A stretch of DNA of 6,951 bases from DASZCR01 sp035942915 (GTDB lineage Bacteria > Acidobacteriota > Blastocatellia > Pyrinomonadales > Pyrinomonadaceae): contig DASZCR010000071.1 in NCBI GenBank assembly GCA_035942915.1, positions 1 through 6,951 on the forward strand, given 5' to 3'. The position numbers were made by a program, and so were the translations under genes. Each line of letters opens with the position of its first letter. The first letter of the stretch is position 1. This document shows positions 1 to 5,575 of this stretch, one piece after another. A model generated the notes under the pieces. The model saw only the letters and a program-made list of their open reading frames with translations. It did no database searches and had not been told where the DNA came from.

Positions 1-270
1 CGCGATAGTCAGGGCGCGAGCCTCGGCAAGTCGCTCTTCGGCATGAGAGTCATCGGCAAGGATGGGCGCGAGGCGACGACGGGCGCGCGCGTGCTGCGTA
101 ACCTGCTCTTTGCTATCCCGGCCTTCATCATGATTGTGCCGATTCTCGGTCACATCCTCGGCAGCTTCCTCGCCTTCATCATCGTCATCACCGAACTGGT
201 CTCGCTGCTGGCGAGCGGCGAGCGACTCGGCGACAAGTTGGCGAACACGGTCGTCATCAAGACGAAGTAG
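1..270 (+). CDS. RDD-family integral membrane protein, C-terminal part (5' end outside window)
   Basis: This reading frame is open from the first base of the window, so only the last 89 codons are present. The fragment begins with a Gly-rich segment (GASLGKSLFGMRVIGKDG), then a long hydrophobic stretch (about residues 35-75 of the fragment, NLLFAIPAFIMIVP followed by SFLAFIIVITELVSLL), then ERLGDKLANTVVI near the end. The order 'GxSxGKxxxGhrVv..G' followed by hydrophobic helices and a terminal 'RLGDxxAxThVv' is the signature of the RDD domain (named for conserved Arg/Asp residues), a small multi-helix inner-membrane domain of generally unknown or transport-related function. The Met codon at 43 is internal to the domain and is not the true start. 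A strong terminator follows at 319-404, so this is the last gene of its transcript. The family call is confident; the function is unknown. Confidence 0.85.
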   Translation, partial: RDSQGASLGKSLFGMRVIGKDGREATTGARVLRNLLFAIPAFIMIVPILGHILGSFLAFIIVITELVSLLASGERLGDKLANTVVIKTK

Positions 271-318
271 CGAGCGTGCGAGGCGCGTCGCCTGATGGGC
301 GGACGCATCCTTGCGCGC

Positions 319-404
319 GGGCGGCACTCTTGCGGCCGACCTGTCGACATCGAGCCGCCACCCCGGCTTCTCGTCGCCGGTCGGCCGCGCCGCCCGTTTT
401 TTTT
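319..404 (+). terminator. Intrinsic terminator after the RDD gene
   Basis: An outer stem pairs 319-325 (GGGCGGC) with 389-395 (GCCGCCC). After a six-base bulge on the left arm (326-331), a perfect 10-bp stem pairs 332-341 (GCGGCCGACC) with 379-388 (GGTCGGCCGC). The enclosed 37 nt can fold further. One base after the stem comes an uninterrupted run of eight T (397-404), striking in this GC-rich DNA. This is the classic rho-independent layout for transcription on the plus strand, and it would insulate the kinase gene from upstream transcription. Confidence 0.8.
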
Positions 405-440
405 CCTCGCGCGGCGCGGCTGAAAATTGCACGGCGGCTC

Positions 441-468
441 TTGCGCGGGCGCGCAAAAGTGCTAAACT
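441..468 (+). promoter_or_regulatory. Candidate sigma70-type promoter of the kinase gene, overlapped by a palindrome
   Basis: TTGCGC (441-446) as -35, a 16-base spacer, and TAAACT (463-468) as -10, preceded by TGC (460-462, extended -10 form). The hexamers are only partial matches to consensus, so the call is tentative. The same TGCTA extended -10 start occurs at the M16 promoter. A 7-bp inverted repeat (TTGCGCG, two bases, CGCGCAA; 441-456) covers the -35 and most of the spacer, where a repressor or activator dimer could bind. The predicted start of transcription near 475 gives a leader of about 200 nt. Confidence 0.45.
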
Positions 469-474
469 GCGAAT

Positions 475-678
475 CGCTCGGCCGCCATCGGAGATAGCCG
501 GGCCTCGGACATCTCCCCGTATCACGTAAAATAAACAGCCGCTCACTCCCTTTCGCGCCGCTCGAATCTTGAACGCGCGCTGCCCCGTAGTCTCCGGTCG
601 CTTCCGCTCAAAGCGACCACACTCGGCGCGCGAGACAGCACAGGGCGACCCTTGTTCCCGAATTAGCAGAGGGTCATC
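475..678 (+). other. Kinase mRNA leader with a perfect hairpin
   Basis: About 200 nt lie between the predicted transcription start and the kinase ATG, and I see no convincing gene in them. The one clear structure is a hairpin pairing 596-603 (GGTCGCTT) with 611-618 (AAGCGACC) around a 7-base loop. It has no following T-run, so it is not an intrinsic terminator. The rest does not resemble a riboswitch class I recognise. The kinase ribosome binding site (AGAGGG, 668-673) ends five bases before the ATG and lies outside the hairpin. Confidence 0.35.
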
Positions 679-2289
679 ATGGATATCCCCCAGATTATTG
701 CCGGGCGTTTTCGCATCGAATGCGAAATCGGCAAAGGCGGCATGGGCACGGTCTACCGCGCCTCTCACCTTGGGCTTGAACGCCCCGTCGCCATCAAAGT
801 CTTAAAACAGGAAGTCGCTTCCGACCCGGAGGTCGCCGAACGCTTCATGCGCGAGGCGCGCACGATGGCGCGTCTCAGGCATCAACGCGCCGCCATGATT
901 TTCGACGCCGGGCGACTGACAGACGGCCGTCCCTTCATCGTCATGGAGTACGTCGAGGGCGAGACGCTGGCCGACACGCTCGCGCGTGAAGGCACGCTCG
1001 CGCCTGAGCGCGCCGTCCGCATCGCCTCTGAGATTTGCGACGTGCTCGACGCCGCACACTCGCTCGGCATCGTTCACCGCGACCTCAAGCCATCGAACAT
1101 CATGCTCACAGAGCGTGGCATCTGCGTGCTCGACTTCGGCATCGCCAAAGTGCTCGCCTCCGCTTCGGACGCGACCAAGACGCACGCGACCACCGAGTCT
1201 GGCCTCATCATCGGCACGCCGCGCTACATGTCGCCCGAACAGTGTCTCGGACAGAAGGTCGGCCCGGCCAGCGACCTCTACAGCGTCGGCGTGCTCGTCT
1301 ACGAGATGCTCGCCGGTCATCCTCCCTTCGTTGACCAACTCTCTTCGGCCGTCCTCGTCAAGCAGGCCACCTGCGCGCCGCCCGCTCTGCTCTCGCAGCG
1401 ACCGGAACTGCCGCGCCCGCTCGCGCTCGTCGTCCACACACTGCTCGCCAAGAATCCCGCGAGCCGTCCGGCTAAGGCGGCCGAAGCGCGACGCCTGCTC
1501 GAACGAAGCATCTGCGCCCCGGCGCGCGAGGAGGCTGAAGTTGACCCCTTCGCCTCAACCATCGGCGTCCTTAACGCCGGACGCTTCGCCTTCTTCCGCG
1601 TGGCGACGGCGTGCGCCATCGTCGCCATGCTCGGCGCGGTGCTGCTCGCGTGGGCAAACAGCGACACGCGCCGCGCGCAGGCCAAAGACATCTCCGGCGA
1701 AGAGCCCGCCGTCGCTTCCGAAGGGACGGCGCGCGGCGGACGAAGCAGCGCGACGCAGGCGCAGTCGTCCACAGGCGGCAGCCAGCAGTCCACGCGCCAG
1801 CGACAGTCCACGCCGGAATCGGCCGAGCGCATCGCTGCGGCGGCCGTCTCACAGGGCACGATTACGGACGCGCGCTTTGTCCGCACCAGAGACGGTCAGG
1901 CCGTCGCCGCTCTACACGAAGACGCGCGCGGGACGACGACTCTCATCTATCTCGAACGCCGCGCCGGTCAGTACCGCATCACCTCGCGCACCGCGCTCGA
2001 CGCCGACGGTTTCCCGTCGGATGCGAAGTGGACGGCCGAAGCGACAGACCTCGATGGCGACAGCTACGAGGAAGTGATGTGCACGGGCGCGCGCGCCGAA
2101 GGGCGTGTGCAGAACCGCCGCTATGTCATCTTCTCGCCGCGCTCGCGCCAGAGCTACAGCCTCGCCGTCGCGCAGGAGAGGCGTCCGGCCAATTCGATTC
2201 GCGCCAAGTGGTCAGCCAACAGTCTCTCGGAGAACGCACACGCCTTCCGCGCCGCCCTCAAGCAGCGCGCCTTTTCCAAAACTCTGTAA
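679..2289 (+). CDS. Transmembrane Ser/Thr protein kinase (PknB-type) with C-terminal extracytoplasmic domain
   Basis: A 536-residue protein expected to transfer ATP phosphate to Ser/Thr of cytoplasmic partners. The kinase domain spans about residues 11-275: glycine loop GKGGMG (18-23), catalytic Lys in VAIK (K40), helix-C Glu in REA (E59), catalytic loop HRDLKPSN (D135, K137, N140), DFG (152-154), and a Thr-rich activation segment ending GTPRYMSPEQ (179-188). All residues needed for activity are present, and T166, T168, T171 and T172 are plausible autophosphorylation sites. A juxtamembrane stretch is followed by one predicted membrane helix (about 304-326) and a Ser/Gln-rich linker (about 335-380). 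The final 150 or so residues should lie outside the cytoplasm and contain DLDGDSYEEV (457-466), like a single FG-GAP/EF-hand-type Ca-binding loop. No PASTA or TPR repeats are seen. ATG at 679 is chosen because AGAGGG precedes it by five bases and the kinase domain starts just after. The gene appears monocistronic between two terminators. The kinase call is very secure; ligand and targets are unknown. Confidence 0.95.
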   Translation: MDIPQIIAGRFRIECEIGKGGMGTVYRASHLGLERPVAIKVLKQEVASDPEVAERFMREARTMARLRHQRAAMIFDAGRLTDGRPFIVMEYVEGETLADTLAREGTLAPERAVRIASEICDVLDAAHSLGIVHRDLKPSNIMLTERGICVLDFGIAKVLASASDATKTHATTESGLIIGTPRYMSPEQCLGQKVGPASDLYSVGVLVYEMLAGHPPFVDQLSSAVLVKQATCAPPALLSQRPELPRPLALVVHTLLAKNPASRPAKAAEARRLLERSICAPAREEAEVDPFASTIGVLNAGRFAFFRVATACAIVAMLGAVLLAWANSDTRRAQAKDISGEEPAVASEGTARGGRSSATQAQSSTGGSQQSTRQRQSTPESAERIAAAAVSQGTITDARFVRTRDGQAVAALHEDARGTTTLIYLERRAGQYRITSRTALDADGFPSDAKWTAEATDLDGDSYEEVMCTGARAEGRVQNRRYVIFSPRSRQSYSLAVAQERRPANSIRAKWSANSLSENAHAFRAALKQRAFSKTL

Positions 2290-2309
2290 ATTTTCAGAAG
2301 CCTGCATCT

Positions 2310-2356
2310 CAGACGCGAAGCCCCGGCCTCCGGACAGGTCGGGGCTTCGCCGTCTG
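2310..2356 (+). terminator. Terminator-like hairpin after the kinase gene
   Basis: CAGACG (2310-2315) plus CGAAGCCCCG (2316-2325) pair with CGGGGCTTCG (2340-2349) and CGTCTG (2351-2356), with one bulged C at 2350. Inside, GCCT (2326-2329) can pair with AGGT (2336-2339), closing on a six-base loop. The result is a stem of about 20 bp starting 21 bases after the stop codon. No T-run follows, so it may act as a weak or factor-assisted terminator, or protect the 3' end. Its position directly before the next promoter supports an end-of-transcript role. Confidence 0.55.
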
Positions 2357-2360
2357 CTCT

Positions 2361-2389
2361 GTGAGACGAGCAACCCGGCGTGCTATCAT
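2361..2389 (+). promoter_or_regulatory. Candidate promoter of the M16 peptidase operon
   Basis: GTGAGA (2361-2366, four of six matches to TTGACA), a 17-base spacer, then TATCAT (2384-2389, five of six matches to TATAAT) preceded by TGC (2381-2383), an extended -10. It begins five bases after the kinase hairpin. The predicted start near 2396 leaves a leader of about 135 nt before the ATG at 2532. Confidence 0.55.
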
Positions 2390-2412
2390 CGGACTCAAAG
2401 TCTAGTGAATCC

Positions 2413-2535
2413 ATGCACGGGTCGGTCATCAACGAGTGGGCTGCAAGTGAACATCTCAAACCTGCCGCCGCACCTAACCCACACGCGCGGCGATTCCCTG
2501 TCAGACATCATCAAACACGGTTCAGGAACTTATGA
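2413..2535 (+). CDS. Possible 40-codon leader ORF overlapping the M16 start (doubtful)
   Basis: An ATG at 2413 opens a 40-residue frame (beginning MHGSVINEWAASEHLK, ending RFRNL) whose TGA at 2533-2535 overlaps the M16 ATG at 2532 as ATGA. That arrangement is common in translational coupling. Against it: no good Shine-Dalgarno precedes the ATG, the peptide matches no family I know, and an ORF this short can arise by chance in GC-rich DNA. It lies wholly within the predicted leader of the M16 transcript. Recorded because of the exact stop/start overlap; most likely not a conserved protein. Confidence 0.15.
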   Translation: MHGSVINEWAASEHLKPAAAPNPHARRFPVRHHQTRFRNL

Positions 2536-3989
2536 AGGAAACTCTTTCGCTCCGCAGCCTCTCAGCCTACGCGCTCGCGCTCGTGCTGTTTGTCGCCACG
2601 ACGACGACGCTCGCACAGCAGCGGCAGCAACAACCGCGCCCCGCCTCCGCGCAGAGCGCGACGGCCGCCGCCGCTCCGGCACAGGCTCCGGCGCAACAGG
2701 CGCAGTTCGTTACGCAGACGCTTGAGAACGGCCTCGAAGTCGTCGTCCTCGAAGACCATTCCGTTCCGCTCGTGACGGTCGAGTTGGCCGTCAAGAACGG
2801 CTCCTACACCGAGCCGCCTGAGATGAACGGTCTCTCGCATCTCTACGAGCACATGTTCTTCAAGGCCAACCGCGCCGCGCTCAACCGCGAGGAATACATC
2901 AATCAACTCGGCCAGATTGGCCTGCGCACCAACGCGCAGACCGCAGAGGAGTTGGTCAACTACTACGCCACGACGACCACGCCCAACTATCACATCGCCA
3001 TGCGCTTCATCCGCGACGCCGTGCGCTACCCGCTCTTTGACGAGGGGCAGTTTGCACAGGAGCGCGAGGTCGTCATCGGCGAACTCGACCAGAAGGAGTC
3101 GAACCCCTTCTACTATCTCAACCGCGAGATGAGCGACCGTCTCTTCTACAAGTATCCGAGCCGCAAGAACCCCGGCGGCAACCGTCAGACCGTGCGCGCC
3201 GCGACGACCGACATGATGCGTCTTATCCAGTCGCGCTACTACGTGCCGAACAACTCGGCCATCATCGTCACGGGCGACGCCCGCGCGGCCGATGTCTTCG
3301 CGCTCGTCAAAAATCTGTTCGGCGACTGGCCGCGCGCCGAAGACCCCTTCAAAAAGTTTCCGCCGGTCGAGCACCCGCCGCTCGCGAAGAGCGAGGGCGC
3401 GATTATCAAGCAGCCGGTCGGCAACGTCTTCATCGAAATCGGATGGCATGGCCCTTCCATCGGCGTCGATAATCCCGGCACTTACGCGGCCGATGTCTTC
3501 TCCTTCATCCTGCGCCAGCCGAACTCGCGTTTCCAGCGCGCGCTCGTCGATACGGGTCTCGTCACGGCCGTCGGCATCGGCTACCTGACGCAGCGCAACG
3601 TCGGCCCCATCACCATCTTCGCGCAGACGACGCCCGACAAGGCGCAGGCCGCCGTGCGTGCCATCTACAACGAGGTCGCGCACTTCAACGACAAGGACTA
3701 TTTCACGGACGAGGAGCTTGAGAGCGCCAAGGCGCTGCTCGAAGCCGACGACCTCTTCTCGCGCGAGAAGCTTTCGGAGTACGCGCACACGCTCTCCTTC
3801 TGGTGGGCTTCGACCGGTCTCGACTACTTTCGTGGCTATCTCGGCAACCTGCGCCGCACCTCGCGCGCAGACATCAGCGCCTATGTCACGCGCTACATTC
3901 AGGGCAAGCCGCACGTCGGACTGGCCTTGATGTCTGAAGAGGCCGCGCGCGAGTCGCGTCTGACGCCGGAAGACCTCGTCGGACGTTAA
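2532..3989 (+). CDS. Exported M16B zinc metallopeptidase, catalytic subunit
   Basis: A 485-residue insulinase/pitrilysin-type (M16) peptidase, near the usual 420-480 residues of bacterial M16B proteins. A signal peptide spans residues 1-28 (hydrophobic core YALALVLFVA, cleavage likely after TLA), followed by a Gln/Ala/Pro-rich linker to about residue 58, so the enzyme should act in the periplasm or outside. The first M16 domain (about 60-265) carries the inverted zinc motif HLYEH (H103, E106 as catalytic base, H107). The third zinc ligand, E184 in GELDQ, lies 77 residues after H107, the family spacing. The second domain (about 290-460) has RALVDTGLVTAV, where active M16 proteins normally show R-x6-Y; here these positions are L338 and T345, so that pair is lost. 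AGGAA (2524-2528) precedes the ATG. The partner gene follows after 37 nt and supplies the missing pair. Zinc endopeptidase activity is inferred; substrate unknown, probably peptides or small unfolded proteins. Confidence 0.93.
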   Translation: MKETLSLRSLSAYALALVLFVATTTTLAQQRQQQPRPASAQSATAAAAPAQAPAQQAQFVTQTLENGLEVVVLEDHSVPLVTVELAVKNGSYTEPPEMNGLSHLYEHMFFKANRAALNREEYINQLGQIGLRTNAQTAEELVNYYATTTTPNYHIAMRFIRDAVRYPLFDEGQFAQEREVVIGELDQKESNPFYYLNREMSDRLFYKYPSRKNPGGNRQTVRAATTDMMRLIQSRYYVPNNSAIIVTGDARAADVFALVKNLFGDWPRAEDPFKKFPPVEHPPLAKSEGAIIKQPVGNVFIEIGWHGPSIGVDNPGTYAADVFSFILRQPNSRFQRALVDTGLVTAVGIGYLTQRNVGPITIFAQTTPDKAQAAVRAIYNEVAHFNDKDYFTDEELESAKALLEADDLFSREKLSEYAHTLSFWWASTGLDYFRGYLGNLRRTSRADISAYVTRYIQGKPHVGLALMSEEAARESRLTPEDLVGR

Positions 3990-4026
3990 TGAAAACGGAC
4001 TGTCAAACGGAACGAAGGATAAAGCG

Positions 4027-5460
4027 GTGAACAATTTCGGTATCAACTTAAACGGGGTGAGTCTACTTCTGAAGGCTCGTTTGCTCGGCCTCGCGCTGCT
4101 GCTGTCGGCGGCCGTCGCACCGGCGTCGCTCGCGCAGGCGCAGGGCAGCGCCGTGACGAAGCCGACCGATGTGCCCGTACCCTCTGCGTCGCAGACGGTC
4201 GCGCAACAGGCGGCGCTCGTCACGGAGTTCGATGTCAACGGCCTGAAGGTGCTCGTCAAACGGCGTCCGGGCAGCCAGACTGTCGTCGCCGGTCTCTTCA
4301 TCCGTGGAGGGGCGCGCAACGTCACGCCGGAGAACGCAGGAATCGAAGCTCTCATGCTCGACGTGGCGACCGAAGCCAGCGTCAGCTTCCCCCGCGAGCG
4401 GATGCGGACGGCGCTCTCGCGCATGGGAACCAACATCACCTACGGCGTCAACTACGACTATTCGGGTCTCTCTCTCGCCACGACGCGCGCCAACTTCGAC
4501 CGCTCGTGGGACATCTTCACGGACGTTGCTCTGCGCCCGCTCTTTGCGACCGACGACTTCGAGCGCGTGCGCAATCGCATGATTGTCCAGCGCCGCGACG
4601 AGACTTCGACGCCCGACTCCTACCTCGAACTCTTGCAGACGCGCGTCGCTTACGCCGGTCATCCGTACCTCAACGACCCGACGGGCACGGCCGAGTCGCT
4701 CACACGCCTCAAGCTCGAAGACGTGAAGCGTTATCACCAACAGGTGATGCAGACCTCGCGCCTGCTCCTCGTCGTCGTCGGCGACCTCGACCCGCAGGTG
4801 TTGCGCCAGCGCGTCGCCGCCACCTTCGGCAAATTGCCGCGCGGAGACTACAAGCAGGAGCCGCCGCCGCCGCTCAGCTTCGCCGCATCAACCGTCGATG
4901 TCACGCCGCTCGGCATCCCGACGAACTACATTCAGGGCGTCTTCGCCGCGCCGCCGCTGACCTCGCCCGACATCTACCCGATGCGCATCGCGTCGTCTAT
5001 CCTTCAAGGCCGCGTCTTCGTCGAGGTGCGTGTCCGGCGTAATCTCTCCTACGCGCCCGACGCCTTCCTGCGTAGTCAGGGCGCGAACATCGGCGGCATC
5101 TCTGTCACGGCCGTCGATGCCAATCAGGCCGTGCGCGTGATGCTCGACGAAATCAACAAGATGCAGCGCGAACCGGCCGACCCGGAGGACATCACGGCGA
5201 CCGTCAACGACTACCTGACGCGCTACTATCTCGGTCAGGAGACGAACGCCGCGCAGGCCGGAGAACTGGCGCAGTACGAACTCATCGGCGGCGGCTGGCG
5301 CAACGCGCTCGTCTCCATCGAACGCCTGCGCGCCGTCACCCCGTCCGACGTGCAACGCGTCGCGCGCACCTACATGCGTAACATCCGCTTCGTCGTCCTC
5401 GGCGACCCCAAGAGCGTTGACCGCAACATCTTCACGGGTCAGACCGTCACCGGAGACTGA
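4027..5460 (+). CDS. Exported M16B peptidase-like protein, non-catalytic partner subunit
   Basis: A 477-residue M16 homologue starting at GTG (4027), with AAGGA (4015-4019) seven bases upstream. The N-terminus has a signal peptide (hydrophobic LLGLALLLSAAVA, about residues 19-31; cleavage likely near SLA-QA at 36). The first domain aligns with the upstream protein, but every metal ligand is replaced: the HxxEH positions fall on A108, L111 and D112 (AGIEALMLD), and the distal Glu is Q188 (MIVQRRDE). It therefore should not bind catalytic zinc. The second domain keeps R335 and Y342 (RVRRNLSY), the Arg/Tyr pair of M16 enzymes that is missing from the upstream protein. This matches the regulatory subunit of heterodimeric M16B peptidases (alpha subunit of mitochondrial processing peptidase; Sphingomonas A1 Sph2681/Sph2682 pair). 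It shares a transcript with the catalytic gene and ends before a strong hairpin. Family is secure; heterodimer formation is inferred. Confidence 0.92.
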   Translation: MNNFGINLNGVSLLLKARLLGLALLLSAAVAPASLAQAQGSAVTKPTDVPVPSASQTVAQQAALVTEFDVNGLKVLVKRRPGSQTVVAGLFIRGGARNVTPENAGIEALMLDVATEASVSFPRERMRTALSRMGTNITYGVNYDYSGLSLATTRANFDRSWDIFTDVALRPLFATDDFERVRNRMIVQRRDETSTPDSYLELLQTRVAYAGHPYLNDPTGTAESLTRLKLEDVKRYHQQVMQTSRLLLVVVGDLDPQVLRQRVAATFGKLPRGDYKQEPPPPLSFAASTVDVTPLGIPTNYIQGVFAAPPLTSPDIYPMRIASSILQGRVFVEVRVRRNLSYAPDAFLRSQGANIGGISVTAVDANQAVRVMLDEINKMQREPADPEDITATVNDYLTRYYLGQETNAAQAGELAQYELIGGGWRNALVSIERLRAVTPSDVQRVARTYMRNIRFVVLGDPKSVDRNIFTGQTVTGD

Positions 5461-5484
5461 CGAGCAGGCCACAGCTAAACGGCA

Positions 5485-5539
5485 TCAGGCCGGAATGAAG
5501 ATGAGAAGGAGCGTCCCTCTCGTCTTCATTCCGGCCTGA
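5485..5539. terminator. Long hairpin terminator between convergent genes, probably bidirectional
   Basis: The left arm 5485-5505 (TCAGGCCGGAATGAAG then ATGAG) pairs with 5519-5539 (CTCGTCTTCATTCCGGCCTGA) over 21 positions with a single G-U wobble, around a 13-base loop that can partly pair. On the plus strand a short T-run (5544-5547) follows; on the minus strand only three T follow, in GCCGTTT. It lies 24 bases past the M16 stop and 36 bases past the stop of the opposing protease gene, so it likely ends both transcripts. The stem may also protect the 3' ends from exonucleases. Confidence 0.7.
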
Positions 5540-5575
5540 CGCGTTTTGACCTGCGCCTTACTTTAACCTCTCTGG

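Noticed and set aside
276..529. Open frames of about 70 codons between the RDD gene and the kinase
   Set aside because: They run through the stem and T-run of the terminator (319-404) and the promoter region, with Arg/Ala/Ser-rich translation and no ribosome binding site.
527..532. TAAAAT considered as an alternative -10 for the kinase
   Set aside because: No acceptable -35 sequence lies 16-18 bases upstream.
802..2077. Long frames at 802-1437 (minus) and 986-2077 (plus) overlapping the kinase gene
   Set aside because: They overlap conserved kinase motifs in another frame and have Arg/Ser/Ala-rich compositions without any domain pattern.
2620..2705. Repetitive-looking Gln/Ala-rich coding stretch, considered as a tandem repeat
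   Set aside because: It is a low-complexity linker after the M16 signal peptide (residues 29-58), with no regular repeat unit at the DNA level.
2562..4439. A 625-codon open frame on the minus strand opposite the M16 genes
   Set aside because: It lies antisense to two genes with clear M16 motifs and signal peptides. Its sequence is Arg/Val/Asp/Glu-rich low-complexity typical of shadow frames in GC-rich coding DNA, and it has no recognisable domain.
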